Program-made: the position numbers and the translations under genes | Origin: Fontibacillus phaseoli | Lineage (GTDB): Bacteria > Bacillota > Bacilli > Paenibacillales > Paenibacillaceae | Length of the DNA: 64,000 nucleotides | Direction of reading: 5' to 3' | Assembly: GCF_003337355.1 (NCBI RefSeq) | Contig: NZ_QPJW01000003.1 | Location: 1 to 64,000 of the forward strand | Shown here: in pieces, positions 28,501 through 38,163 of the stretch | Layout of the letters: every line of letters starts with the position of its first letter | How positions within the stretch are numbered: position 1 is the stretch's first letter | Notes under the pieces: generated by a model | The model's database searches: none | What the model was told of the DNA's origin: nothing | What the model saw: the letters and a program-made list of their open reading frames with translations, nothing else

Positions 28501-31062
28501 AATGGCTCGAACCTGGGTCGTCAACGTACTGGCCATGTAATTTACGTTATCGGTCAAATCACGCCACGTACCCGCCGCACCGGGCACGCTGGCCTGTCCT
28601 CCCAGCTTTCCTTCCGCGCCAACCTCGCGGGCCACGGTCGTAACCTGATCCGCAAATGTGGCCAGCGTATCGATCATGTTGTTGATCGTGTCCGTCAGCT
28701 CGGCGATTTCCCCCTTGGCGTCTACCGTCAGCTTCTGATTCAGGTTCCCGCCGGCGACCGCAGTAACGACCTTTGCGATTCCCCGAACCTGGTCCGTCAG
28801 GTTCGCAGCCATTATATTAACGTTATCGGTCAAATCTTTCCAGATGCCGCCAACGCCACGTACTTGGGCCTGACCGCCGAGTTTGCCGTCGGTGCCTACC
28901 TCCCGCGCTACCCGCGTTACCTCGGAAGCAAATGAATTGAGCTGATCCACCATCGTATTGATTGTGTTTTTGAGCTCAAGCAACTCGCCTTTCACATCTA
29001 CGGTAATTTGCTTCGACAGATCCCCGTTTGCCACCGCGGTCGTCACTCCGGCGATATTCCGCATCTGGATCGTCAGATTGCTGGTCATCGTATTCACCGT
29101 GTCCGTGAGGTCTTTCCACGTTCCGGATACGTCCTTCACATCCGCCTGCGCACCCAGCTTTCCTTCGGTGCCGACCTCGCGGGCTACGCGGGTTACTTCG
29201 GAGGCAAACAGGCTGAGCTGATCCACCATCGTATTCATCGTATTTTTCAATTCCAGGATTTCGCCTTTGGCGTCTACCGTAATTTTTTTCGAAAGGTCGC
29301 CTTTCGCGACGGCCGTCGTCACTTCCGCAATGCCCCGAACCTGATCGGTCAGATTTCGGGCCATGTTATTTACGCCTTCGGTCAAATCCTTCCATGTACC
29401 CCCGACGCCTCTCACCTCGGCTTGTCCGCCGAGCTTGCCTTCGGTACCTACTTCCAGCGCTACCCGCGTGACTTCGGAAGCAAACGTGGACAATTGATCC
29501 ACCATCGTGTTGATCGTATTTTTCAGTTCCAAAATTTCACCCTGTACATCCGCGGTAATCTTCTTGGAAAGATCGCCGTTCGCGACAGCCGTCGTAACGA
29601 CCGCTATGTTCCGCACCTGGTTCGTCAAATTGGACGCCATGTAGTTTACGCTCTCCGTTAAATCGCGCCATGTGCCGGCTACCCCGCGCACCTGGGCTTG
29701 TCCGCCCAGCATCCCGAGCGTACCTACCTCACGGGCCACCCGCGTAACCTCGGATGCGAAAGTGGACAATTGATCCACCATGATATTAATGGTGTTCTTC
29801 AACTCCAGGATTTCACCCTTGGCGTTAACTGTAATATGCTTGGATAAATTCCCTTTAGCGACCGCGGTCGTAACCTCGGCGATATTGCGCACCTGATTCG
29901 TCAAATTGGACGCCATGTAGTTTACGCTTTCCGTCAGGTCGCGCCACGTACCGGCTACTCCGGTAACCTCGGCCTGACCGCCGAGAATCCCCTCCGTACC
30001 GACCTCCCGCGCCATCCGCGTAACCTCGGAAGCAAAGGTAGACAATTGATCCACCATCGTGTTGATCGTATTTTTAAGCTCTAAAATTTCGCCTTGCACA
30101 TTCGCCGTGATTTTCTTGGACAGATCGCCGTTTGCGACCGCCGTCGTCACGACCGCTATGTTCCGTACCTGATCTGTCAGGTTAGAAGCCATATCATTAA
30201 CGCTATCGGTCAAATCCTTCCAGGTTCCCGAAACTCCCTTAACCTCGGCCTGCCCGCCAAGCTTGCCTTCCGTGCCTACCTCCCGCGCCACCCGCGTCAC
30301 TTCCGAGGCAAACATGGATAACTGGTCCACCATCGTATTTATCGTGTCCTTCAGTTCCAGAATTTCGCCCTTGGCATTTACGGTGATTTGCTTCGTCAAA
30401 TCGCCTGTCGCAACGGCCGTTGTAACGGCTGCGATATTCCGTACCTGATTCGTCAGATTGGCAGCCATGTTGTTTACGCTGTCCGTCAGGTCTTTCCAGG
30501 TCCCGGACACGCCTTTGACATCCGCCTGACCGCCCAGCTTACCGTCGGTACCGACCTCCCGGGCCACCCGCGTCACTTCCGAAGCGAACGTGCTGAGCTG
30601 ATTGACCATCATATTGATGTTATTCGCCGTTCTTAAATATTCCCCGGTCAGAGGTCTGCCTTCGAACTCTACCTCTACCTTCTGCGTCAAATCCCCTTGT
30701 GCCACCGCGTTAATTACGCGGGCCACTTCGGCAGTAGGTTGAACGAGATCGCTCACAAGTCCGTTCAGCGATTCAATAACGAGTTCCCAGGATCCGCCTG
30801 TGTTTTTATGATTGAACCGCCGAGTCAGCTTACCTTCCTTGCCAACAACTTCAGCCACGGTGCGGATCTCGCCCACCAGGTTTTCCTGCATGTCCATGAT
30901 CTCATTAAACGTGTCTGCCACTTTGCCGGAGATACCGGTCCGGTCGTAAGGCATTCGAAAAGAAAAGTTCCCTTTTTTCATAGCCATTAAAGCATTCAGC
31001 AACTCACCGGCATCGATATGATCATTCGACAGCTGGGGAAGCTGTTGTTCTTGATCCGACAT
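25561..31062 (-). CDS. Giant cytosolic hybrid histidine kinase with tandem HAMP repeats, GAF and receiver domains
   Basis: About 1833 residues without a membrane segment or signal peptide. N-terminal HAMP-like sequence (residues 1-156) is followed by eight units of exactly 92 residues (28387-30594), each starting near [13 protein letters not shown] and ending MVDQL, as in fungal group III (Nik1/Os-1) kinases. A GAF domain (about 910-1060), a coiled coil (about 1065-1130), HisKA with the phospho-His in [11 protein letters not shown] (about 1145), HATPase_c ([15 protein letters not shown]) and three receivers follow. Receivers 1 and 3 are complete ([29 protein letters not shown]); receiver 2 is degenerate. 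The start at 31062 is ATG after GGGAGAGGA. No Hpt domain or response-regulator gene is adjacent. Confidence 0.93.
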   Translation of the reverse strand: MSDQEQQLPQLSNDHIDAGELLNALMAMKKGNFSFRMPYDRTGISGKVADTFNEIMDMQENLVGEIRTVAEVVGKEGKLTRRFNHKNTGGSWELVIESLNGLVSDLVQPTAEVARVINAVAQGDLTQKVEVEFEGRPLTGEYLRTANNINMMVNQLSTFASEVTRVAREVGTDGKLGGQADVKGVSGTWKDLTDSVNNMAANLTNQVRNIAAVTTAVATGDLTKQITVNAKGEILELKDTINTMVDQLSMFASEVTRVAREVGTEGKLGGQAEVKGVSGTWKDLTDSVNDMASNLTDQVRNIAVVTTAVANGDLSKKITANVQGEILELKNTINTMVDQLSTFASEVTRMAREVGTEGILGGQAEVTGVAGTWRDLTESVNYMASNLTNQVRNIAEVTTAVAKGNLSKHITVNAKGEILELKNTINIMVDQLSTFASEVTRVAREVGTLGMLGGQAQVRGVAGTWRDLTESVNYMASNLTNQVRNIAVVTTAVANGDLSKKITADVQGEILELKNTINTMVDQLSTFASEVTRVALEVGTEGKLGGQAEVRGVGGTWKDLTEGVNNMARNLTDQVRGIAEVTTAVAKGDLSKKITVDAKGEILELKNTMNTMVDQLSLFASEVTRVAREVGTEGKLGAQADVKDVSGTWKDLTDTVNTMTSNLTIQMRNIAGVTTAVANGDLSKQITVDVKGELLELKNTINTMVDQLNSFASEVTRVAREVGTDGKLGGQAQVRGVGGIWKDLTDNVNIMAANLTDQVRGIAKVVTAVAGGNLNQKLTVDAKGEIAELTDTINNMIDTLATFADQVTTVAREVGAEGKLGGQASVPGAAGTWRDLTDNVNYMASTLTTQVRAITTVATAVTKGDLSRSIDVAAVGEVAELKDNVNEMIRNLKETTRINTEQDWLKTNLAKFSRLLQGQRDLYAVCRMILSELAPLVSMQHGVMYINEPVNGEPTLALFASYAYQQRKHLSNQFRSGEGLVGQCLIEKQRILLTNVPGDYVVISSGLGESAPLNIVLLPIIFEDQVLAVLELASFRSFTDIDLDFLDQLTESIGIVINTMQANRRTEELLMQSQSLTEELQNQQMELQDTNEELEEKARLLVLQKAEVESKNNEVEIARRVLEEKAEQLALTSRYKSEFLANMSHELRTPLNSLLLLAEQLAENPDENLSDYQVKFAQTIQDAGIELLELINDILDLSKIESGTVTAEYNELQIREVTDGLERTFRHMVDNKRLDFSIKLESDLPEKMVTDPKRLQQVLKNLLSNAFKFTEEGQVLLHIHKASEGWSAGSERLNRAKEVICFSVSDTGIGIPTDKQAIIFEAFQQADGSTSREYGGTGLGLAISREIAVLLGGEITLFSVVNKGSVFNLFLPLYLDIPGHETEEVSQLEAVSSFPKYVPEIIDVTPRESKRGGAPREERIIRDDRDAIEPGDSVFLIVEDDVKFNEILLDILHKKGIKAIITTRGNGALELAQKYTPDAITLDLRLKDMDGWLVIDQLKNDLSVRHIPICVITVEEDEIPLRQKGVYEYIGKPVTNEELETKLDQLREFSTRLVHRVLIAISDSERSDQLLQLLDNDDLEIVMVDTGRKAINQLKSSSFDVILIDNDLGNTDVLSLVHEIHKNIQNKSVPIILNRNRKWTPEQEAQLEELMKHSVIKEVKTPVQMMDESSLFLHRKAENLSDESRQMLVKLHESDEMITSKQVLVVDDDIRNIFALTTILERHNMKVIPAENGQEAIQILENTPSIEIVLMDIMMPIMDGYETTRAIRKKPEFENLPIIALTAKAMSGDREACLEAGASDYITKPVNSTQLLSMIRSWLDHPEEEEATTPDAP
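28387..30594 (-). repeat. Eight in-frame 276-bp tandem repeats encoding HAMP units
   Basis: Eight consecutive coding repeats of exactly 276 bp lie within the hybrid kinase. The last unit (nearest the GAF domain) is the most diverged; inner units share long identical peptide blocks such as [17 protein letters not shown]. No unit has an indel, so length is under strong constraint. Confidence 0.9.
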
Positions 31063-31200
31063 CTTCAATCCTCTCCCGACATGTTGTATATTGACTTAAC
31101 AACAACCTATGACAATTTCTTCACATTTATTATTTTACTATGGAAATTGGCCCCCTGTCATTATTCCGGGGGATTCAAGGAAATATTACCCATAAAGTAA

Positions 31201-31232
31201 ATTCCCGCCAAGCCATAAGGCTCAGCGGGAAA
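31201..31232 (-). terminator. Terminator-like hairpin after the YjcZ-type gene
   Basis: On the minus strand TTCCCGCTGAGCC pairs with GGCTTGGCGGGAA and is followed by TTTACTTT. Confidence 0.55.
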
Positions 31233-31247
31233 ATGACGAATATTTTT

Positions 31248-31379
31248 CTACAAGACAAAAGCTCTAGAGATAATCACGAGCAGAATGAAAAGTACCAAAA
31301 TAGCCCCGGTAGACGTAAACATACCGCCTACATATCCTCTATCGCCATATCCACTATTTCCGCCAACTACACCACTCAC
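31248..31379 (-). CDS. YjcZ-family sporulation peptide
   Basis: A 43-residue gene. A GTG start follows AAAGGAGG with ideal spacing. The peptide begins SGVVGGNSGYGDRGYVGG and ends in one hydrophobic helix (ILVLFILLVIISRAFVL), the Gly-rich head plus membrane tail typical of YjcZ-type small spore membrane proteins. It lies in the gap upstream of the kinase on the same strand. Role by family only. Confidence 0.8.
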   Translation of the reverse strand: MSGVVGGNSGYGDRGYVGGMFTSTGAILVLFILLVIISRAFVL

Positions 31380-31555
31380 AGGGATTCCTCCTTTGGTTTA
31401 GAGTACATCCTATTTTATTCCAAACCCAGGGGAATGATTGGGCCTTTGACACACATAGGCTCAAGCCTGAAGTAACCGGAGATTATTCTCTGCTTGAGCA
31501 ATTCCATTTACGATCCAAGCGATCCACACGATTGCCGGTCCCAATCCCTAAATCC

Positions 31556-33334
31556 TTATACCGGAAACGACGTAAACGTCGACGTGTTTACCTTATAATA
31601 CACCGGCCGTTGATCGTTTGAATCCTGCTGGTACAAGACGACGAGCAGGGTGCCGCCCTGTCGCCGGTCAAGGGCCTCCTTACCTTCCAGCACGTCCTCG
31701 AGTGAAAAAGGCAGTTCGTCCAGTACGGCAAATTTCTGTAAATCCCGCTCCTCTAGCCCGTGGGCTGCAAAGGCTGCGGACACCTCTGAAGGCCGATCCG
31801 CCAGTGCTTTGAAATACCCGCTCCGCCGCTGCTTATCCATCCGGTCTTCCCACCAGATTTTGCGCGGCTTGTACTTATGGCCCAAAAAGTAGTCCAGTTT
31901 CATCAGCCCCAGGACGATATCCGGCTGCTTCATACCACGCCACTCCAGGAATTCATAAAGCCGAGTGAACAAATCTTCCAATTGATGGCCGATCCGCTGC
32001 CAGGCCCGATCTTCCCAAAAATCGCCCAGCTCCTGAAAGAAATCAAACGGGGAATCGAATTCGCGGGTAATCAGGAATTCCATTGTATGATCCATCCGGT
32101 GGTCGTTCCAGTACTTTTCCAGGACATCCTCCAGCCGCTTCAGCCGGATGATATCCGAAAAAGGCATGATATCATTACCCAGAATTTCGTAGGGGGCATG
32201 ATCCATATAGGTGTAATTATACTTGGCCGCTTCATTTCGAAGTCCCGTGCCGCGAAGCATTTTCAGGAACCCAAGCTGCAATTCCTCGGGACGCATGGCA
32301 AATACGTCGTTGAATGTTTTACGGAACGAGGCGTAATCCTCCTCGGGTAACCCGGCGATCAGATCAAGATGCTGGTCTATTTTGCCGCTTTCCTTGATCT
32401 TCATTACGGTTCTGGTCAGCTTGGTAAAGTTCTGGCGGCGCTTCACCAGTTCATTCGTGTTGTCGTTCGTCGACTGAACCCCGATCTCGAAGCGGAAAAT
32501 ATCCGGCGGAGCGTTCTCCGCCAAATAATCGAGCACCTCAGGTCGCATAATATCCGCCGTAATCTCAAACTGGAACACGCAACCGCCGTGATTGTGAATC
32601 AGAAAATCAAACATTTCCATCGCGTAGCTGCGGTTGATGTTAAAGGTCCGATCCAGAAATTTGATCGTTTTTGCCCCGTGGCTGATCAGGTACAGAATAT
32701 CCGATTTTACCCGCTCGATATCATAGTAACGTACCCCCACCTCGATACTGGAGAGGCAAAACTGGCAGTTGAACGGACAACCCCGGCTCGTTTCGAAATA
32801 CACGATGCGCTTGCCCAGATCCGGAATATCCTCCGGAAACCGGTGCGGCGACGGAAGCGTATTGAGGTCGGACTTCGGTCGGGGAGGATTTACCCTGATT
32901 TCCCCGTCCTTGCGGTAAGCTGCGCCGAATACATAATGGAATTTTCGTTCCCCGGCCAGCTCCTGGAGCAAATGATGGAACGTTTCCTCTCCATCCCCCA
33001 TAACGATGAAATCAACGCTGTCCGCCCGTTCCATCCAGTAAGCCGTATCGTAAGAGACTTCGGGACCGCCCAGCACGATCGCCGTTTCCGGCATCACCTT
33101 TTTCAGCATATTTGTCAACTTGATCGTTTCTTCGATGTTCCAGATATAACAGGAGAAGCCGATGACATCCGGCCGTTTCTTATATAAATCGGACACGATG
33201 TTCAGCACCGGGTCCTTGATCGTATATTCCGCCAAATCGATGTCGAACTCATTCCCGCTGTATGCTTTAAGCAACCGGATCGCCAGCGAGGTATGGATGT
33301 ATTTTGCATTTAATGTGGCTAAGATGACTTTCAT
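31556..33334 (-). CDS. B12-binding-domain radical SAM protein (DUF4080 type)
   Basis: 592-residue enzyme with an N-terminal cobalamin-binding Rossmann domain (about 1-140; VIGFSCYIWN and VLGGPEVSYD), a radical-SAM barrel with cluster motif RGCPFNCQFC (about residue 190), and a C-terminal DUF4080-like extension rich in Trp and acidic residues. Such B12-radical-SAM proteins perform methylations or ring rearrangements, but this subfamily has no known substrate. It lies 11 nt after recQ and is probably co-transcribed. The B12 domain lacks the canonical DxHxxG His motif, so base-off cobalamin binding through His is not expected. Confidence 0.85.
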   Translation of the reverse strand: MKVILATLNAKYIHTSLAIRLLKAYSGNEFDIDLAEYTIKDPVLNIVSDLYKKRPDVIGFSCYIWNIEETIKLTNMLKKVMPETAIVLGGPEVSYDTAYWMERADSVDFIVMGDGEETFHHLLQELAGERKFHYVFGAAYRKDGEIRVNPPRPKSDLNTLPSPHRFPEDIPDLGKRIVYFETSRGCPFNCQFCLSSIEVGVRYYDIERVKSDILYLISHGAKTIKFLDRTFNINRSYAMEMFDFLIHNHGGCVFQFEITADIMRPEVLDYLAENAPPDIFRFEIGVQSTNDNTNELVKRRQNFTKLTRTVMKIKESGKIDQHLDLIAGLPEEDYASFRKTFNDVFAMRPEELQLGFLKMLRGTGLRNEAAKYNYTYMDHAPYEILGNDIMPFSDIIRLKRLEDVLEKYWNDHRMDHTMEFLITREFDSPFDFFQELGDFWEDRAWQRIGHQLEDLFTRLYEFLEWRGMKQPDIVLGLMKLDYFLGHKYKPRKIWWEDRMDKQRRSGYFKALADRPSEVSAAFAAHGLEERDLQKFAVLDELPFSLEDVLEGKEALDRRQGGTLLVVLYQQDSNDQRPVYYKVNTSTFTSFPV

Positions 33335-33345
33335 CGTTCACAACC

Positions 33346-35190
33346 CTATTCCATATTTTGAAAAAACTCGAGAAACGGCACGCCGTATTTACGGTATTTC
33401 ACTTCGCCGACGCCTTTAATCCGCAGCATTTCCGCTTCGCTTGTCGGGCATACCGTGCTCATTTCGCGCAGGGTGGCATCGTTGAAAATAATATAGGAAG
33501 GCACGCGCTCTTTTTCGGCCAAATCCCTGCGGATCAGGCGCAGTTGTTCGAATACCGTCTCGTTCACCGCCGAAGGCCCGTTATCATAGGAAGCGCCTCT
33601 TCGACGTGAACCGGCCGCCGTCCCGGCACTTTTCGCCGCGGAGTGTTCCGGCGCGCGCATCATCACCTGATGCTGCCCTCTCAGGACATCCGCAGCCAAC
33701 GGTTGAAGCCGGACAACGGGGTATTGCCCTTCGGAAAGAGCGAGATAACCCTCGGCAATAAACACATTGATCAGCTCCGAAATCTCTTTCTCGGTACGGC
33801 GCCGCATCATACCATAAGTCGGCAGACTGTCGAATCCGTACTGAAGCACTTTCTTGTTCTGCGAGCCTTTGAGCACCGAGGATACCAGCGACACGCCGAA
33901 ACGCTCCCTCATCCTGTGGATGCAGGAGAAGATGATTTGCGCGTCCACCGTCATGTCGACAAGCTCACGCTCGTCGCGGCAGGAACTGCAAATGCCGCAA
34001 GCTTCCCGGCTATGGGCTTCACCGAAATAATCCAGCATCGCCCAGCGCAAGCAACTATTCGAGTAGCAATACTCAATCATCTGTTGAAGCTTTTTGTACT
34101 CATTGCGCTTCCGGTTCTCGTCCTGCGGATTTTGTTCGATCAGGAACTTCTGCGTCATGATATCCTGCGGACTGAACAGCAGGATGCAATCGCTCGGCTC
34201 GCCGTCCCGTCCGGCCCGGCCCGCCTCCTGAACGTAAGCCTCCATATTTTTCGGCATATTGTAGTGAATCACGTACCGCACGTTCGATTTATCGATTCCC
34301 ATCCCGAAGGCATTGGTCGCAACCATCACCCGGATGTCGTCATACAGGAACGCCTCCTGGCTCTCCTCCCGTTCACTGTCGGATAACCCGGCATGATAGC
34401 GTCCAGCCGGAATGCCGTTTTGCCGCAAACGGTTATACATATCATCAACCTCCTTACGCGTCGCCGCGTAAATAATCCCCGGCTGATGCCCGTGCGTAGT
34501 TACGTAATTCATAATGAAATCCCGTTTGTTTTCGCCGCGCAGAACCGACATGGCCAAATTGTCGCGGCCCAGCCCCGTAACGAAAACGGACGGATCGTTA
34601 AGCCTCAGCAACCGGATCATGTCATCCATGACCTCCGGCGTTGCGGTCGCCGTAAAAGCCGCAAGGATCGGGCGTCTCGGCAGACTGTTCACGAACGGCG
34701 ATACCGCGAGATAGCTTGTCCGGAAATCATGTCCCCACTGCGATACGCAGTGGGCCTCGTCGACGGCAACGCAAGAAATTTCCAGTCCGCTCATTTCTTC
34801 GCGGAACCAATCCAGCTCCAGTCGCTCCGGCGCTACGTACAGCAGCTTCAGTTCCCCGCGTTTCGCGGCTCGGATGCGCTCGTTCACCTCTTTGCCGGAA
34901 AGGGTGCTGTTAATAAAAGCGGCCGATATCCCCATCGTGATCAAGGCGTCGACCTGATCTTTCATGAGCGAGATGAGCGGGGATATGACAAGGGTTAATC
35001 CGGGCTGCAACAGCGCGGGAACCTGATAGCAGATCGACTTGCCGCCGCCTGTAGGCATAATGCCGAGCGTATCGGCTCCATTCAGCATGCTGGCGACGAT
35101 TTTTCGCTGCCCTTCGCGGAAATCAGGGTATCCGTAATATTTTTGCAGCAACTGCTGCGCTTGTTCCAAGGTGGGGATATGCACATTCAT
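33346..35190 (-). CDS. recQ: ATP-dependent DNA helicase RecQ
   Basis: 614-residue 3'-5' helicase for recombination repair. Superfamily 2 motifs seen are MPTGGGKSICYQ (Walker A), DEAHC (DExH), SQWGHDFR (aromatic-rich loop), TATAT and QEAGRAGRDG. The zinc-binding domain has C..CGICSSC cysteines. A C-terminal HRDC-like domain ends with LRIKGVGEVKYRKYG. The start at 35190 (MNVHIP) has AAGGAG. It is a full-length RecQ and precedes the B12-radical-SAM gene. Confidence 0.95.
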   Translation of the reverse strand: MNVHIPTLEQAQQLLQKYYGYPDFREGQRKIVASMLNGADTLGIMPTGGGKSICYQVPALLQPGLTLVISPLISLMKDQVDALITMGISAAFINSTLSGKEVNERIRAAKRGELKLLYVAPERLELDWFREEMSGLEISCVAVDEAHCVSQWGHDFRTSYLAVSPFVNSLPRRPILAAFTATATPEVMDDMIRLLRLNDPSVFVTGLGRDNLAMSVLRGENKRDFIMNYVTTHGHQPGIIYAATRKEVDDMYNRLRQNGIPAGRYHAGLSDSEREESQEAFLYDDIRVMVATNAFGMGIDKSNVRYVIHYNMPKNMEAYVQEAGRAGRDGEPSDCILLFSPQDIMTQKFLIEQNPQDENRKRNEYKKLQQMIEYCYSNSCLRWAMLDYFGEAHSREACGICSSCRDERELVDMTVDAQIIFSCIHRMRERFGVSLVSSVLKGSQNKKVLQYGFDSLPTYGMMRRRTEKEISELINVFIAEGYLALSEGQYPVVRLQPLAADVLRGQHQVMMRAPEHSAAKSAGTAAGSRRRGASYDNGPSAVNETVFEQLRLIRRDLAEKERVPSYIIFNDATLREMSTVCPTSEAEMLRIKGVGEVKYRKYGVPFLEFFQNME

Positions 35191-35408
35191 TGAACCAAAC
35201 TCCTTATATCGGTACATGTTTTACCGGCCAATAAACCTTCTCTCCAGTTTACCGGGCCTTAAGCCAATGGGCAACTTCCGTCTTGGGTCCTGCTTGATTT
35301 TACGGAATGCAATACCTGGTACATAAAGTCCATAACTCTTACTAACACTTACTATTATATACTTTCATCCGGAAGAGAGGCCGGTTTATTGGATTGGAGG
35401 AGCGGACC

Positions 35409-37118
35409 ATGCAAAAGTGGAGTGAAAATTACAGGGCCTATGCGCAAAAAAAGAAACTTTCCCGCGAGGAACCATTATCCGGCAAGAGAGGCCCGCACTT
35501 CCTCGGCACTTTGCTCGATGAGAATTTGGCTCAATTTGAACAATCCATCGGCGCCAACGGCGATCTGGCCGTCCGGGAATTCCAGATTGCGCGCCGATAC
35601 CGGGCAGCCCTTGTCTTCCTTTCTTCCATGACGGATCAGAAAGGAATTCAAGAGAACATCTTAAAGCCACTGATGCTGTGGCGGGAAAATGAATCCGGAG
35701 ACAATGGAGGCTATGAAGATTCCGGGGATTCCGTAGTTTCCGATTCCTCGGCATCCCTGGAGAACAGCCTGATCGACCGGCTATGGAACGAGACGATCTA
35801 TATTAATGAAGGTCAAAAAACCTCCGACCTGTCCCTGCTCTTCAATTTATTAACATCCGGTCATGTACTGCTTCTGCTGGACCGATGCGGCGAAGCGCTT
35901 GCCTTTGCCATGCGTCAGATTGAGAAAAGGGGCATTGAGCAGCCCCAGACGGAACAGGTGATCCGCGGCGCGCGCGAAGGTTTCATCGAACTGTTGGACA
36001 CCAATTTATCGCTGATCCGATATCGGCTGCAAAGCCCGGATCTGAAGATCGAAACCGGTCCGGTCGGACAGCGCACCAATTCCCGCGTCGCGGTTTGCTA
36101 TCTTAACGGAATTGCGGATCCCGAATTGGTCGAAGAAGCCATGCTGCGCATTTCCAAAATCGATTTCGACGGGATCATCGATGCCGGTTACATCGAACAA
36201 TTCATTGAAGATCAGCCCATTTCTCCTTTTCCGCAAGTTCAAAATACGGAACGGCCCGATAAAGCCGTAGCCGCCTTGCTGGAAGGCAGAGTCATCATCA
36301 TGGTCGACGGCTCGTCCTTTGCCCTGATCGTCCCCGCGCTGTTCGACCAATTTTTCCAGACGGTCGACGATTATTCCGAACGCTTTATTATCGGAAGCCT
36401 GGTGCGCATCATCCGGCTTGTTGCCTTGCTATTTTCTCTGTTTTTCCCGTCGCTGTATGTCTCGGTCATTTCCTATAATCCCGAACTGCTGCCTACCGAT
36501 TTTGCGGTCGCCATCTCGGGAGGACGGGCCGGCGTTCCTTTCCCCGCCGTACTGGAAGTGTTCATTATGGAGGTATCCATGGAAATTTTGCGGGAAGCCA
36601 CCATTCGTCTGCCGCAAATGATCGGCGGCGCCCTCTCCATCGTCGGCGTGCTGGTCGTCGGACAGGCTGCGGTGTCCGCGGGTCTAGCCAGTCCGATCAC
36701 CGTAGTGATCGTCGCGTTAACCACGATCGGTTCGTTCGCCACTCCGGCCTACAATGCCGCAATCGCCCTGCGGATGCTTCGTTTTCCGCTGATTTTACTG
36801 GCGGGATTATTCGGTTTGTACGGCGTGATGATCGGCACTATTTTAATTATTAACCACCTGCTTTACCTGGAGTCGTTCGGCATACCGTATCTCTTCACCT
36901 TGGTTACCGGTATGCGGGAGCGCTTGACCGACACGGTTATTAGAGTCCCTCTTTGGTGGATGAACCGGCGGCCGTCCCATTTGCATCCGGTTGACGCAAC
37001 CCGTTTGCCTGATGGAGAAACGCAATCCTATATCGATGGAATATTCCGGACAAAGGAGAGAGCACATGAACAGGAAGCAAAAAATCTCAACGATCCAAAC
37101 CGCCCTCGTCGTCGCTAG
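35409..37118 (+). CDS. Spore germinant receptor subunit A (GerA family)
   Basis: 569-residue A subunit of a Ger receptor in the spore inner membrane. A large N-terminal soluble domain (about 1-290) contains the family sequence DGIIDAGYIEQFIED and ALLEGRVIIMVDGSSFAL. Four to five membrane helices follow, with AISGGRAGVPFPAVLEVFIME between them, and a basic C-terminal tail completes the protein. GGAGGAG before ATG 35409 fixes the start. It is first of four genes A-B-C-plus-small-protein. The germinant cannot be predicted. Confidence 0.93.
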   Translation: MQKWSENYRAYAQKKKLSREEPLSGKRGPHFLGTLLDENLAQFEQSIGANGDLAVREFQIARRYRAALVFLSSMTDQKGIQENILKPLMLWRENESGDNGGYEDSGDSVVSDSSASLENSLIDRLWNETIYINEGQKTSDLSLLFNLLTSGHVLLLLDRCGEALAFAMRQIEKRGIEQPQTEQVIRGAREGFIELLDTNLSLIRYRLQSPDLKIETGPVGQRTNSRVAVCYLNGIADPELVEEAMLRISKIDFDGIIDAGYIEQFIEDQPISPFPQVQNTERPDKAVAALLEGRVIIMVDGSSFALIVPALFDQFFQTVDDYSERFIIGSLVRIIRLVALLFSLFFPSLYVSVISYNPELLPTDFAVAISGGRAGVPFPAVLEVFIMEVSMEILREATIRLPQMIGGALSIVGVLVVGQAAVSAGLASPITVVIVALTTIGSFATPAYNAAIALRMLRFPLILLAGLFGLYGVMIGTILIINHLLYLESFGIPYLFTLVTGMRERLTDTVIRVPLWWMNRRPSHLHPVDATRLPDGETQSYIDGIFRTKERAHEQEAKNLNDPNRPRRR

Positions 37119-38163
37119 CACTACGTTTGGCGTTGGTGTTTTAAGTTTCCCGAGAGTTATGGCTCAAACTGCCGGAAGCGGCGCTCCGCTGATGACAGTG
37201 TTAGGCTTGGTTCTGGCTTTGTTCGGACTGTGGCTCGTGACTACGCTAGGACAGCGCTTCAGGGGACAGACCATATTCGATTACGGGCAAGCGCTGATCG
37301 GAAGATGGCCAGCAAGCGCAGTTAATCTGATTTTGTTCATCTTCTTCACCGTTTCGGCGGCCCTTTCTTCCCGTCAATTCGGCGATGTGCTATCCATCGT
37401 CGTGTTTCGCAGGACACCGATCGAAGTCAGCATCATCCTGATTTTGTTGACGACCGCATTTTCCTGCAGACGGGATATCGTAAAATTCAGCTATATCCAC
37501 ATTTTCTACTTTCCCTTTATCTTTGTTCCATACCTCGTAATAATGCTGGTATCGCTGCAAAAAATCGATGTATTGAACCTGCTGCCGCTAACCGGAAACA
37601 ACTCCATGAAGTTTATTCCGGGAATTACGGAATCGGCATCCCTGTTTCTCGGATCGTTTATCATTACGATTTTGATCCCCCATATGCAAAAACCGAAATC
37701 GGCGATGAAATCGTCCCTCTTCGGGATCATCATCAGCGGAGGAGCCTACCTGGTCATGATCTTCTCGGTGCTCGGCATATACGGGGTGGAAGAAACCAAG
37801 GTACTGCTCTATCCCACCCTGGAACTTTCCAGGTCCATTTCTTTGGGTGGGGGTGTTTTGGAGCGGTTTGATGCTCTTTTCATCGTCATCTGGTTCATTA
37901 CTGTTTATACCACGCTTTATTCCAGTTACTATCTGGCATCCTATGCATTTAGCAGGCTATTCCGTTTTACCGACCAGCGTCTTACCTCTTCCTTTTTACT
38001 GCCGTTTATGTTGGCGATCGCCCTGCTGCCGCTCAATGTATTCCAAACGCGGAGCATCGTCCATCACACGGAGTTTACAGGCCTGCTTCTGCTGACTAGT
38101 TATCCCTTGCTGCTGAAATTGATCTCCTTATTCCGCCGGAAAGGAGGCATCCACCTTGAATAA
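37066..38163 (+). CDS. Spore germinant receptor subunit B (GerB/Spore_permease family)
   Basis: 365-residue membrane protein of the amino-acid/polyamine transporter superfamily that serves as the germinant-binding B subunit. About ten hydrophobic segments are present, with TTFGVGVLSFPR in the first helix. The start at 37066 has AAAGGAGAG and overlaps the A-subunit gene by 53 bp, which indicates translational coupling. Confidence 0.92.
   Translation: MNRKQKISTIQTALVVASTTFGVGVLSFPRVMAQTAGSGAPLMTVLGLVLALFGLWLVTTLGQRFRGQTIFDYGQALIGRWPASAVNLILFIFFTVSAALSSRQFGDVLSIVVFRRTPIEVSIILILLTTAFSCRRDIVKFSYIHIFYFPFIFVPYLVIMLVSLQKIDVLNLLPLTGNNSMKFIPGITESASLFLGSFIITILIPHMQKPKSAMKSSLFGIIISGGAYLVMIFSVLGIYGVEETKVLLYPTLELSRSISLGGGVLERFDALFIVIWFITVYTTLYSSYYLASYAFSRLFRFTDQRLTSSFLLPFMLAIALLPLNVFQTRSIVHHTEFTGLLLLTSYPLLLKLISLFRRKGGIHLE

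Noticed and set aside
28387-30594. Regular repeats resembling a CRISPR or satellite array
   Set aside because: They are in-frame coding repeats of HAMP units without spacers.
31472-31553. A 27-codon hydrophobic frame on the minus strand (GPAIVWIAWIVNGIAQ) between the radical-SAM gene and the YjcZ gene
   Set aside because: It would need a TTG start directly after a stop codon with no clear ribosome site. It may be real but is not supported.
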